A stretch of 64,000 nt of DNA from Fortiea contorta PCC 7126. Lineage in GTDB: Bacteria; Cyanobacteriota; Cyanobacteriia; Cyanobacteriales; Nostocaceae. The notes beneath the pieces were generated by a model. It was not told the DNA's origin and searched no databases. It was given only the letters and a program-made list of their open reading frames with translations. Positions within the stretch are counted from its first letter, which is position 1, and every line of letters begins with the position of its first letter. The position numbers and the translations under genes were made by a program. Below are positions 53,730-62,757 of this stretch, in pieces. Where the stretch lies: the NCBI RefSeq assembly GCF_000332295.1, contig NZ_KB235930.1, forward strand, positions 1,617,895 to 1,681,894, read 5' to 3'.

Positions 53730-55250
53730 TTATTGTCCTTCAGGAGCTTTTTCTTTCTGTTCCTTGAACTCGCGTAGTTGCTGTATAAGTTTTTTATCAG
53801 GTTCAACTACTGTTACAGGCTCATTCTTATCATCATTTACCGCTGGCGAGGGTTTGTTCGTACTTGCGGGTGCAGGTACTGGTTGCTTATTGTTAATTAC
53901 CGGGTTAGATAACGGCTTGATAGTAACTGCGGGTGCAGGTACCGGCTGTTTGTTGTTAACTGCTGGATTAGTAACTGCAGGTGCTGGTATTGGCTGCTTG
54001 TTGTTAACCGCTGGGTTAGTAACTGCAGGTGCTGGTATTGGCTGCTTGTTGTTAACCGCTGGGTTAGTAACTGCAGGTGCTGGTATTGGCTGCTTGTTGT
54101 TAACCGCTGGGTTAGTAACTGCAGGTGTGGGTACAGTCCCTTGATTAGCTCCCGAATTTTTATCGTTTTGGAACTGTAAGCTAAATGGATAATAACTAGT
54201 TTTTTGATGACCTTTGGGAGGATTGGCGCTGAAATACTCTCTAGCTTTTAATTGCAAGTCACGAGAAACAGACTTGTCTTGAAACTTGATTTCTAAAACC
54301 TTGCCGTCCGGATCAACTACCAATCCACCTAATACCGCACCTTCTAGCTCTGGTTTATCTGTAGAGATTGTATCTCGAATCACAGCTTTTTCTTCCACAC
54401 TGGGATACTCTTGCTGGACTGTTTTTCGCAAATCTTCGTAAGAGTTTACCTGAGAAATCACCTGTCCTGTCGTGTTTGTCGGCAATTCATTAGGCAGTTG
54501 AGGTGCTGTTCCCTGCTGCCATTGTGGTAAGCTTTCCCCAGCTAAACTCAAATTATCTCCAGTTTGGGGAGTTTTATCAATGCGAGCTATAAGTTGCTCA
54601 TTATCTGGCTGGGTTGCTGGCTCTGGCGCTGTTAGATTAGTTTCGGGAGAATTTGGCAGTCCATCAGGGATTTTAGCCGCCGGCAAAGTTGGTAACTTGT
54701 CTATAGGTAGGGGCTTGGCTGCTCCCAATTTTATGTCGCTGTTATTAAAAGGCGGTACTCTGGAGGAAAATCTTTGATTGGTATTAAAACTGGAGGTGTC
54801 AAACCCCAAGTTCCCCTTAGGAGTTATCTGTAAAGACTGTCCTTTAGGTAAAGGAGAAACACTATACTGACCTAGTGATTTGGGGATAGGTGGTGGTAAA
54901 AATGGGGTGGACGCAGGTGGTGGTGGTAAAGCCGCTAAAGCTTTGGCCTGATCCCCCAACAAGTTCACGGGGGGGACTTGAGGTGGTATGGGAAATTGTG
55001 ATGCTACGGGTAACTGCGACTGTGGAGATGTATTAGGATTATTTGGCAAGCGATTTTGGTCAGCTTGACTTAATTCCATTACTCCTACAGCTTTGGATGA
55101 TGGTGATTCGTTAGCTTTGTTAGATTCTACAGGCATCAACGGCACAATCAAGGCAATAGCACCGTGGATACCCAGAGAGGCTATAGCTGCTATCCCGGTT
55201 GGCTGGCTTATGATTTCTGGTATGTTTTTCAGCAGGGAGACGTAAGACAT
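53730..55250 (-). CDS. TonB-like protein with a C-terminal repeat tail
   Basis: A 506-residue protein with one N-terminal membrane segment (GIAAIASLGIHGAIALIVPLM, about 18-38) and a long Pro/Gln-rich periplasmic region. A TonB C-terminal-like domain follows (LGGLVVDPDGKVLEIKFQDKS, then LQLKAREYFSANPPKG). Four near-identical 16-residue units of PAPAVTNPAVNNKQPI occur at about 374-440, plus a fifth diverged one and a charged tail. TonB carries energy to outer-membrane transporters, but the tail after the TonB domain is unusual. No ExbB/ExbD genes lie nearby. Confidence 0.78.
   Translation of the reverse strand: MSYVSLLKNIPEIISQPTGIAAIASLGIHGAIALIVPLMPVESNKANESPSSKAVGVMELSQADQNRLPNNPNTSPQSQLPVASQFPIPPQVPPVNLLGDQAKALAALPPPPASTPFLPPPIPKSLGQYSVSPLPKGQSLQITPKGNLGFDTSSFNTNQRFSSRVPPFNNSDIKLGAAKPLPIDKLPTLPAAKIPDGLPNSPETNLTAPEPATQPDNEQLIARIDKTPQTGDNLSLAGESLPQWQQGTAPQLPNELPTNTTGQVISQVNSYEDLRKTVQQEYPSVEEKAVIRDTISTDKPELEGAVLGGLVVDPDGKVLEIKFQDKSVSRDLQLKAREYFSANPPKGHQKTSYYPFSLQFQNDKNSGANQGTVPTPAVTNPAVNNKQPIPAPAVTNPAVNNKQPIPAPAVTNPAVNNKQPIPAPAVTNPAVNNKQPVPAPAVTIKPLSNPVINNKQPVPAPASTNKPSPAVNDDKNEPVTVVEPDKKLIQQLREFKEQKEKAPEGQ
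53875..54130. repeat. 48-bp tandem repeat within the TonB-like gene
   Basis: A 48-bp unit (containing AACTGCAGGTGCTGGTATTGG) is repeated about four times nearly exactly between 53935 and 54125, with flanking diverged copies. It encodes the 16-residue unit in frame. Such arrays commonly vary in copy number between strains. Confidence 0.9.
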
Positions 55251-55759
55251 AGCTGTTATCGTTCACTCGGCTCGGTTGCAATTAATTAGCAATGTGATCT
55301 TTCGGGCTACTATGACAGGAGATGCTTCCCTTTTCAGAATAATAGCTTTCTATGCTGGGCTTAAAACGGCAAAATAGGCATTTTTTCAAGTTTTCACTTT
55401 TTTAATGACGCGCTTTTACGCTCTCAAGTCAAGCTCAATCATTAAAATTGTGCAGAAATTTAGGCTTGTAGTTGTTTGTGGGTGTTGCCATCTGCACTAA
55501 AACTTATGGTAGCTGCTTTGTTTAGGCGATCGCGTCGGTCTAAGTGCATATACAAGTCTGTTTGTGTGACCTGCTTTATTAATTAAATTTGTGTGATTGA
55601 GTACAACTTTTTAGTTTACATGTCAAGCGTGAATTTACAAATATCTAAATTTAATTTATCCTAACATGTCTGCTGGTTGTCAAGACATAACCAATTTTCT
55701 CAAAAGCTCAAACTGACTCTTGAATCTCAAATGCCTTTACCCACAATAATTCTGCCTGG
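55251..55759. other. Long spacer upstream of the TonB-like gene
   Basis: About 500 nt without a credible gene, including the promoter side of the TonB-like gene. No operator or Fur-like box was recognised. Confidence 0.4.
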
Positions 55760-55972
55760 ATATTGAATCGGTAATGGGTAATCGGTAATGGGTAATTGGT
55801 AATGGGTAATGGGTAATGGGTAATGGGTAATGGGTAATTGGTAATCGGTAATCGGTAATGGGTAATGGGTAATCGGTAATAGAGAAGAAAAATATAGTTG
55901 AACAATCCCCAATCCCCTCTTTACCAATGACCAATGACCAATTACCAATTACCAATCCCCAATTCCCAATCC
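55760..55972. repeat. TAATGGG-type heptamer array and its complement
   Basis: GGTAATCGG, GGTAATTGG and GGTAATGGG heptamers are repeated about 17 times (55771-55880). After a 35-nt unique stretch, the complementary ACCAATGACCAATTACC series follows (55922-55972). The halves could pair. Short open frames here are repeat artefacts. Confidence 0.88.
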
Positions 55973-55973
55973 A

Positions 55974-56129
55974 TTCTACCCAGATGTACGTTATGTCTGC
56001 GTCGCCGCTGCTCATTTAGAAGGGGCGGAAAATATCATCATTGAAGGTGTCAGACATTCACCCAGAAGCCCGGGGATTTGGTATGGTTCCCCCGAAGTTT
56101 TAGAAATGTGGATACATTATTTGGCTTAA
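55974..56129 (+). pseudogene. 3' remnant of an alpha/beta-hydrolase-like gene
   Basis: An open frame without a start reads FYPDVRYVCVAAAHLEGAE, then GVRHSPRSPGIWYGSPEVLE and WIHYLA, ending at TAA (56127-56129). The GVRHSP...WYGSPEVLEMW pattern resembles the C-terminus of alpha/beta-hydrolase lipases, with the His as the possible catalytic residue. The 5' end merges into the heptamer repeat. It is most likely the truncated end of a gene destroyed by repeat expansion or insertion. Confidence 0.5.
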
Positions 56130-56219
56130 AAATCGCAGATAGATAAAATAACTTAATATTTCTTAGTTAAAATTGTTATATAAGTAAACTTTTTTTAATT
56201 AAGGAAAGAGGTGTCAGCC

Positions 56220-56864
56220 ATGGAAAGCACCCAACTAGACCGGATTTTGCGGCGACTAGCAACGATATTATCAGTTGTGATTTTGACGCTGTGCTTGATC
56301 AATGTAACAACAGGGATTCTGCTATCCTTTTACTACGAACCGACAGCAGGCGGTGCCTATCGTTCGTTGCAGATGATCAATACGCAAGTAACCTACGGTT
56401 GGTTATTCCGCAAAACCCACGATTTATCAGGTAATGCAGCAATTGCGATCGCCTTAATTCAAATTGTGGTCATGTTTTTAGGTAGACAATTTCGCCGCAG
56501 TTGGCTCACAGCTTGGATTAGCGGCATTTTCTTGACACTAAGTGCGATCGCCCTCGATTGGACAGAAATGATTCTCACCTGGGATCAAGTAGGCTACTGG
56601 CGTTTTAATATTGAGCTAGGAACCATTGAGGCAATTCCTTTGATTGGTTCACAACTAAGAGACATCCTCACCGGCGGTGGCGCCATCAGCACCGTCACAG
56701 TCGCACATCTTTACGCCATACACAGTTACATTGTTTCCGGATTAGTCATCATTTTGGCTGTGGTGCATTTGTCAGCTTTACTATGGCAAGAACAACAAAT
56801 GTATGCACAAGAGCGAGAATCCAGACAGACTCAACCACCCGTCGCTTCACTAGCCGAAAGTTGA
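56220..56864 (+). CDS. Orphan cytochrome b6-like membrane protein
   Basis: A 214-residue protein with about four membrane helices, homologous to cytochrome b6 (VTTGILLSFYYEPTAGGAY, TYGWLFRKTHDLSGN, and IHSYIVSGLVIILAVVHL). In b6 four histidines bind two hemes. Here three are present (His67, His168, His183), but the helix-B partner that should sit 14 residues after His67 is Gln81. The b6 cysteine that holds heme c_n is Ile here. It may bind only one b heme. GAGG lies 8 nt before the ATG at 56220. Its stop overlaps the 3' end of the convergent antiporter gene by 34 nt. Confidence 0.82.
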   Translation: MESTQLDRILRRLATILSVVILTLCLINVTTGILLSFYYEPTAGGAYRSLQMINTQVTYGWLFRKTHDLSGNAAIAIALIQIVVMFLGRQFRRSWLTAWISGIFLTLSAIALDWTEMILTWDQVGYWRFNIELGTIEAIPLIGSQLRDILTGGGAISTVTVAHLYAIHSYIVSGLVIILAVVHLSALLWQEQQMYAQERESRQTQPPVASLAES

Positions 56865-58750
56865 GCCAATTTCGCCACCGGAACTTCTTCTACCTCCGAT
56901 AACTTTTCTAGAGACAACGGTGTAGATTGAGTGGCGCCAGATAAACGCTTTAAGAGATTCGGTCTGGGATCATGTAACAAATAAATAATGCGATCGCCTA
57001 TTTCCCACTCATGGATTGCTGGCATAATCTGTAGGCGTTCTTCTCTCTCCAACAACAACGGTAATAACGCCCCAGTCCGAATCTTTTCTTGGATGTGTTC
57101 CTGCTGACTAGAAAATTCTGCTCCATCGAGCGTAGTTGTCCCCAACTTCACTCGTCCATCATTCAAATACTCGTTCCATGACTTAATTGCTAAATCTGGG
57201 ATAAAAGCTTGGCTAACCTTACTATTTGCACCCGATGGCGCTTGGGGGTCACGAGGAAAAACTGCTAAAACTCTTGGTGGTTTAAACTCTTCCGCAGCTC
57301 GCTGCGCCAAAACAAAATTCACTTCACCATTATTAGTCATAGCCAAAAAAGTTCCCACCGCAGCCAACCCTGCTTCCTCCAAAACATCCGCATCCAAAGC
57401 ACTCCTCGCAATCACGCGCAAATTTTGCGCTTCCGCTTGCGGGAAAAATTCCGAGTCTGTATCTATGATGACGACATTTTCTCCCCGTTCTTGAAAGAAT
57501 CTCGCAATCAAAAGACTCAAAGGATTACAACCGACAATTACCGCCCCAGTTGCTTGTTTAGAGGTAATTTGCAATAACTTAGCTACCCAGCCAGCAGTTA
57601 ATCCCTGACACACAACAGTCATAATAATTGTTAAAAAGACCAACGCCTTGATTGCATCACCACCGTTGATCCCTCGTTGCGTTAGTAAAATAGCGAACAG
57701 TGAAGCAACAGAAGCTGAAACAATCCCCCTAGGAGCTACCCAACTTAAAAACAGTTTCTGTCGCCAGTTGAGGTCACTATTCCAGGTGCAGAAAAGAATG
57801 TTAATCGGGCGAACGACGAACATTAACACCAAAACGGTAAATAAACTTCCCCAACCCAAAGCAAACACACTAGCAATTGATAAATCAGCCGCCAGCAGAA
57901 TAAACAATACAGAAACGCTGAGAATAGTTAACTGACCTTTAAAACTACGTAACAGTCGCTCTTCTGGAACAGAAGAATTAGCAAATACAGCACCCGCAAT
58001 CACCGTCGTCATTACACCCGATTCACTGCGGATTGTCTGCGCCAAGATAAACAGACTCCATAACACCGCCAAGACAACCAAATTTTTTAACTCAAATGAC
58101 AAAAAATTGGCGCGTTTAAAAATTAGGCTCATCAAGTAACCGCCAACGCCACCAATCGCCCCACCTATACCTAAACGCACCACTAAACCGATGATGGCGT
58201 TGATTGGGTCAGCATCACCGTTAACAATGGTATCTAAGACCACAAAAGCCAAAATCGCACCCACTGGATCAATTAAAACCCCTTCACCTTCCAGGAGAGT
58301 AGCTACTTGGCGGTCTACATTAATTTGCTTGAGTAGGGGGCCGACCACAGTCGGCCCTGTTACCACCACTATTGAAGCGTAGAGAAAAGCGATGTTCCAA
58401 GGAAATTCACCCAACCAGTGAGCCGCCATACTACCGCCAAGTAGGGTGATCAAAGTTCCTTGGGTAACTAGTAATTGTAAGCTAATGGAAACCCTGCCCA
58501 ACTCTCGCAGATCCAGGTTGAGTCCACCCTCAAATAAAATTATGGCCGTCGCTAAGGCGACAATCACTTCTAGCCCCGTACCTAACAGATGGGGGTGTAA
58601 CAGCCCAAGACCATCAGACCCCAGCAAAATGCCCAAAAGCAGCAGCAGCACAATACTAGGAACTCGCAGGTATGCAGCCAGTACCTGAGCACTAATGCCT
58701 GTAAAGACAGCGATCACCATCTGGAGGGTGATTTCAAAAGATGCTTCCAT
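56831..58750 (-). CDS. Cation/proton antiporter with C-terminal TrkA-N domain
   Basis: A 639-residue membrane protein. About 12 helices (residues 8-390) include the ion-binding LYASIVVVTGPTVVGPLLKQI region and LEGEGVLIDPVGAILAFVVL. A cytosolic RCK/TrkA-N domain follows (AVIVGCNPLSLLIARFFQERGENVVIIDTD, from about 397) and then a further regulatory region (LPLLLEREERLQIMP). The RCK part implies control by NAD or other nucleotides. It exchanges Na+ or K+ for H+. Compared with the antiporter at 8286 it is longer and regulated. Its 3' end overlaps the convergent cytochrome gene. Confidence 0.9.
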   Translation of the reverse strand: MEASFEITLQMVIAVFTGISAQVLAAYLRVPSIVLLLLLGILLGSDGLGLLHPHLLGTGLEVIVALATAIILFEGGLNLDLRELGRVSISLQLLVTQGTLITLLGGSMAAHWLGEFPWNIAFLYASIVVVTGPTVVGPLLKQINVDRQVATLLEGEGVLIDPVGAILAFVVLDTIVNGDADPINAIIGLVVRLGIGGAIGGVGGYLMSLIFKRANFLSFELKNLVVLAVLWSLFILAQTIRSESGVMTTVIAGAVFANSSVPEERLLRSFKGQLTILSVSVLFILLAADLSIASVFALGWGSLFTVLVLMFVVRPINILFCTWNSDLNWRQKLFLSWVAPRGIVSASVASLFAILLTQRGINGGDAIKALVFLTIIMTVVCQGLTAGWVAKLLQITSKQATGAVIVGCNPLSLLIARFFQERGENVVIIDTDSEFFPQAEAQNLRVIARSALDADVLEEAGLAAVGTFLAMTNNGEVNFVLAQRAAEEFKPPRVLAVFPRDPQAPSGANSKVSQAFIPDLAIKSWNEYLNDGRVKLGTTTLDGAEFSSQQEHIQEKIRTGALLPLLLEREERLQIMPAIHEWEIGDRIIYLLHDPRPNLLKRLSGATQSTPLSLEKLSEVEEVPVAKLAQLSASEATGG

Positions 58751-59089
58751 GTTGTAGATTTTGAGCGATTTATTTCAAAATCTGGTGTAAAGGATAGTAA
58801 ATACTAACTCTACAGAGTACAACATCACACTCTTTGTCTTGTGTTGAATTCTGAACTTGTTTCATACTTGGTTATTACTATTACAGAATTTCTGGATATT
58901 TGCAAAACAGGAGTGGCTGTGCAAATGTGACAATTTTGGGAATTTATGTAACCGGCGATATCTATCGACAATTGATGACGTAAGAATTGTTCCACCTCCA
59001 ACCAACTTTAGCCGCTACAATCTTTTTTTGCAAAAGAGGTTGACATTAGCTGGAAAATTGGTTAATTTATAAAAGGTTTGAGTCCAAAT
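58751..59089. other. Spacer between antiporter and tRNA, no gene seen
   Basis: About 340 nt including the antiporter promoter and the tRNA promoter. An open frame on the plus strand has no coding character. No repeat was recognised. Confidence 0.4.
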
Positions 59090-59162
59090 GCCCCCATCGT
59101 CTAGAGGCCTAGGACACCTCCCTTTCACGGAGGTAACGGGGATTCGAATTCCCCTGGGGGTA
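59090..59162 (+). tRNA. tRNA-Glu (UUC)
   Basis: A 73-nt cloverleaf: 7-bp acceptor stem (GCCCCCA with TGGGGGT), D arm with AGAGGCCTAGGA, 5-bp anticodon stem CCTCC/GGAGG around CTTTCAC with anticodon TTC at 59124-59126, and T arm with GGATTCGAATTCC. CCA is not encoded. In cyanobacteria this tRNA also supplies glutamate for tetrapyrrole (chlorophyll/heme/bilin) synthesis through glutamyl-tRNA reductase. Confidence 0.96.
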
Positions 59163-59247
59163 CTAAAAAAGCAAAAAGCGTTTTGAAGCTGGCTTTTTGC
59201 TATTAAAAAATTAACCTACCCATTGCTAAAGCGGTCTGTGTGTAATA

Positions 59248-59868
59248 TCATGTACTACATAAATATAAGACACGCTGATGAATCGCTAGCAGATTTGACT
59301 GCATGTCATTGATGAGGCGCGGTTCAATCATTTTCAACGGCATAGTAAGTTTAGGCCAAATCTGGATTTGGTAGCACAAATGAGTACCCGTCAAATCACC
59401 GAGGGTATAAGGTTGTAGACACCAACTACCAGAAAAACCTTTGAAATCGCCCTCGATCATCCGAAACTTAATCTCTTTAGGGAAACATTCTTCCAAATCC
59501 AACACCACACGGGCACAAAAATTGAAATTCAGTAAGCGCCCAGAGCCGATTTGTTCTAATCGAATACCACCTTGAGGATGCTCTAAGAGCCGACTTTTGG
59601 AGAGATTAGGGATAAAGTCAGTGAGAGATTCATAATCTGTCAATACCTGCCAAATTTTTTCCACTGGGTGGGGAATTTGGATAGTAGCGGTAATTTGCCG
59701 CTGTCGTTCAGCCATTTTTTCGATTTGAACTGCTACAGTTGGTAGACTGGCTGCATCAGCAGCAACATGAACTGTAGCGGGGTTGGTTTGTTCACCAGCG
59801 GTGTTGCTATTTAGATCCGCTGTGGTGTGATGTTTTTCAGTCACTTTCAGAATGTGGTTTGCTTTCAT
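59248..59868 (-). CDS. SRPBCC (START-like) family protein
   Basis: A 206-residue protein. A polar 50-residue N-terminus precedes the Polyketide_cyc/START-like fold: ITATIQIPHPVEKIWQVLTD, YESLTDFIPNLSKSRLLEH, then GDFKGFSGSWCLQPYTLG and LTGTHLCYQIQIWPKL. The deep hydrophobic pocket of this fold usually binds lipids or aromatic ligands. Its start lies 32 nt inside the end of the sensor-kinase gene upstream, so the two are translationally coupled and probably functionally linked. The ligand is unknown. Confidence 0.87.
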   Translation of the reverse strand: MKANHILKVTEKHHTTADLNSNTAGEQTNPATVHVAADAASLPTVAVQIEKMAERQRQITATIQIPHPVEKIWQVLTDYESLTDFIPNLSKSRLLEHPQGGIRLEQIGSGRLLNFNFCARVVLDLEECFPKEIKFRMIEGDFKGFSGSWCLQPYTLGDLTGTHLCYQIQIWPKLTMPLKMIEPRLINDMQSNLLAIHQRVLYLCST

Positions 59869-61873
59869 CGGCGAATTGAGGCAGAGTCAGAGTGAAGCAA
59901 ATTTCGCTCAACTCGGAGTTAGGGATTTGTACACTCTCAACAGCGATCGCCCCATTCAAATGCTGTACTAAGGATTTAGCTAGAGCAAGACCCAAGCCAG
60001 TCCCCGGAGTCCAGCGTCCTCTACCCCGACGGAATTTGTCAAAGATGTAGGTTGCTTCCGCTTCGGAGATACCGCGTCCTGTATTTATCACTTTAATAAT
60101 AACTTGATCGATGAGCCGATCAACTTGGTGAATCGCTTGTAAATAAACGATTGTGTCTGGCTCTGAGTATTTACAGGCGTTAGTCAACAACTCTTGGAGG
60201 ATGCGATCAAAACTTTCTACTTCTGTTTGCAGTTTTAACGGCTCGGATGGTAAATCCAAGTTAATACTCAAGCCTTTATCAGTGAGCTTTTGCGAACAAG
60301 CAGCAGCTAAATCTTGAATTCTCAGATTGAGATCAATAGGCTTAAATTGTGGAGCTTGTGGCTGTGACTCTAGTTTTTGTAGGGTCAGCAAGTCGTTAAT
60401 CAAATTAATTTCTTTAGTACATTCCTGTTCGAGAATGTCTAAATACCGCATCTGGCGTTCTGGTGCGATTCCTGGTAGACGCAAATTGCGGATCGACATC
60501 AGCATATTTGTCAGCGGATAGCGGAGGCGATCGCTCATGTTGCTCAAGAATTCGTCTTTGAGTTCATTGAGTTCTCTGAGTTGTTCAACGTATTGTCTAG
60601 TTCTCTCGTGCAATTTTGCTTGTAGCTCCAAACTACTCTGTAGTTTGGCTGTCCGTTCATCCACTAAGTTTTGGACTTGGCGTAATGTCTGTGATTGAAT
60701 AATGGCATTGCTGACTTGAGCACACACCATTTCTACAAGATTTAGTTCTGCTAATTGCCAAGTCCGCGCAGATGCTTGTTGTAAAACCAAAAATCCTAAA
60801 ACTTTTCCTTGATTCTCTAAAGGCACTAACAGCACCGCAGGCAATATGTCAACTGCAAACAATGGAGCGGCTGTCAACACATCTTTTTGGTCTGTGTAAT
60901 CATTAATAATTACTGCTTTCCCTGCATCTATAAAAATGCGTTGGCATAAACCACAATCAGCAATAGCAAAAGACTGATCTCCTTGAGGATCTGCCAAATT
61001 GATGCGGGGACTTGGGATATCTCTCGTCCATTCACCAACTACAGTAGCTTTGGCTTTAGGAATTTGTTTTTTCGAGCGAGTTCTAAATAATGGGTCTGTG
61101 TATTTGAGCAAAATTAACAAACCGCGATCAGCTTGTAGAGATTGGGCAGTTGAGGCGATCACCAGCTGGAGCATTTGATTTAATTCTAGGTTGCTCCGAC
61201 TGAGAATAGTTAATTGCTTAATTAGACTTTGATGTTGATTGCTTTTTTGTAAATACTGTTGCTGGGAAGCAATTAGCTGTGATTGCGCTATTTGTGCAAA
61301 AGCGATCGCACAGGATGATTCTATAGTTTTGAGCAGTTGTTTGTCTGACTGACTCCAATCATGAGGATGAAACTTGATCAAGCTAATCACACCATTATTC
61401 TTACCGCTAAACCGAGTCGGGATTGCTAAGACAGCTTTTATTGGTAGTGGTAGCGATTGACAACTAGTAACTAAACTGTTTTGAATAATGGAAATATCTT
61501 CAATAGTCAGTGGTTCTGCTGCACATTGCACTACAGGTAAGTCCATGAGCAACTGTTCCACTGGGAATATTTCGTCTGATTGCGGCCGTCCCAGAAGCTG
61601 ATCAACACACCAATTAGTCGTAGTTGCTTCACTGGATGCATCGCTGATAACTGTAACTGAGCAACAATCTACTTTGAAAGTAAGTCCTAGTAGTTGGGCT
61701 AGTTCTGGCAGCATCGAAACTGTCGTTGACAAATCAACGACAATCTGATTAATCTTGTGTACCAGATCCAGGGCTGGTTCTTCCTGATGCTGCATCAGCT
61801 TAATTTGATATGGTTGTTGTAGTTGTTCTACATCGTTTGGGCACTGTGACGGCGATAATAAACGCTTTTTCAT
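59837..61873 (-). CDS. GAF-domain sensor kinase with degenerate H-box
   Basis: A 678-residue soluble protein with an N-terminal GAF-like region (about 35-200), a second GAF (about 230-400), a coiled coil (VDERTAKLQSSLELQAKLHE), and HisKA and HATPase domains. The H-box reads FLSNMSDRLRYPLTNML, with Asp where the phospho-accepting His should be (residue 448 from the ATG at 61873). The ATPase half is well conserved: the N-box LLTNACKYS, G1 VINTGRGIS and G2 TGLGLALAKSL. It could bind ATP but not autophosphorylate normally. A GTG three codons upstream is an alternative start. It overlaps the SRPBCC gene downstream. Confidence 0.85.
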   Translation of the reverse strand: MKKRLLSPSQCPNDVEQLQQPYQIKLMQHQEEPALDLVHKINQIVVDLSTTVSMLPELAQLLGLTFKVDCCSVTVISDASSEATTTNWCVDQLLGRPQSDEIFPVEQLLMDLPVVQCAAEPLTIEDISIIQNSLVTSCQSLPLPIKAVLAIPTRFSGKNNGVISLIKFHPHDWSQSDKQLLKTIESSCAIAFAQIAQSQLIASQQQYLQKSNQHQSLIKQLTILSRSNLELNQMLQLVIASTAQSLQADRGLLILLKYTDPLFRTRSKKQIPKAKATVVGEWTRDIPSPRINLADPQGDQSFAIADCGLCQRIFIDAGKAVIINDYTDQKDVLTAAPLFAVDILPAVLLVPLENQGKVLGFLVLQQASARTWQLAELNLVEMVCAQVSNAIIQSQTLRQVQNLVDERTAKLQSSLELQAKLHERTRQYVEQLRELNELKDEFLSNMSDRLRYPLTNMLMSIRNLRLPGIAPERQMRYLDILEQECTKEINLINDLLTLQKLESQPQAPQFKPIDLNLRIQDLAAACSQKLTDKGLSINLDLPSEPLKLQTEVESFDRILQELLTNACKYSEPDTIVYLQAIHQVDRLIDQVIIKVINTGRGISEAEATYIFDKFRRGRGRWTPGTGLGLALAKSLVQHLNGAIAVESVQIPNSELSEICFTLTLPQFADESKPHSESD

Positions 61874-62700
61874 TCGTGGCACGCTCTTGGATAACGACCC
61901 TATATTCTTTGCACCCTAGTTTTTGGCTGATGGTTCACTGTTAATGATGCACCATAATCAAAGCTTGGCATTTGATGAATGCTGTCTCTCACCTGTTATA
62001 GCCCCTTTTTATGACAAATTACTCAGCTTTTGGTGTATTCAGCATGTCACAGAGGGATGACCCAATTGCCGAAAGCTTTTTGCTGCTTTATTTTTCATTT
62101 TTGAACTAGAAAATTTAGTTACTGTGAGAAAACAAAGCCTCAAAGTTTGATGAATTGAAAATTTCACCATCTCATAGAGATTATTGTTTGTCGAGAGTGA
62201 CAACACAGGGATGAATAATTGAGAAGACTAGGATATACATACCAAAATGCTGCAACTAGAAACTTTCTAGGTTGTTGATTTTGAGTTGATTTACTAACTT
62301 TGACTTAGAATATCCTGTCTGTAACTATACATAAACCGTAATTTCTCTGTAGTTACGGCCAAAACTTCGCCTATTCTCTCCGAATTAATACTTAATTCGA
62401 CGGATACACACGTAATATTTTGTTCATAAACTATTACTTAGGTGAGCGCCCTCTCTATCCGCTGGGGGAAAATAAAATGTAATTTACGTAAATTTCGGTA
62501 AAACAGCGATAGCCACGGAGAGTAGACAGTGAAGGATTTATGAGTTAGTCTTGCTTAACTCCTATTATTTGTAATTTATACTTAATATACGGATGATTTT
62601 TCTCTGTCAAGAGTTGTGTGACCCCCTGTAGCTACACTACTATTTCCATAGGGAATTGAGAAGAACGGCTATAGACTCTTGACAAATAGCAATTAAAATG
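61874..62700. other. Long spacer between the sensor kinase and the RHH gene
   Basis: About 830 nt of AT-rich sequence with no credible frame on either strand and no obvious RNA fold apart from the terminator hairpin at its right end. It may contain a small RNA, but nothing distinctive was seen. Confidence 0.35.
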
Positions 62701-62744
62701 CGAAAGCAGCTCTGTAAAGATTTGAGAAAACAGAGCTGCTTTCG
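62701..62744 (-). terminator. 15-bp hairpin terminator of the RHH gene
   Basis: CGAAAGCAGCTCTGT (62701-62715) and ACAGAGCTGCTTTCG (62730-62744) pair perfectly around a 14-nt loop. On the minus strand the stem is followed by CATTTTAATT. It begins 14 nt after the stop of the RHH gene and fits its rho-independent terminator. Confidence 0.78.
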
Positions 62745-62757
62745 AGTGAATATAAAA

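Noticed and set aside
55708-56015. Three overlapping minus-strand frames rich in LPITHYP
   Set aside because: They are translations of the TAATGGG heptamer array in three frames.
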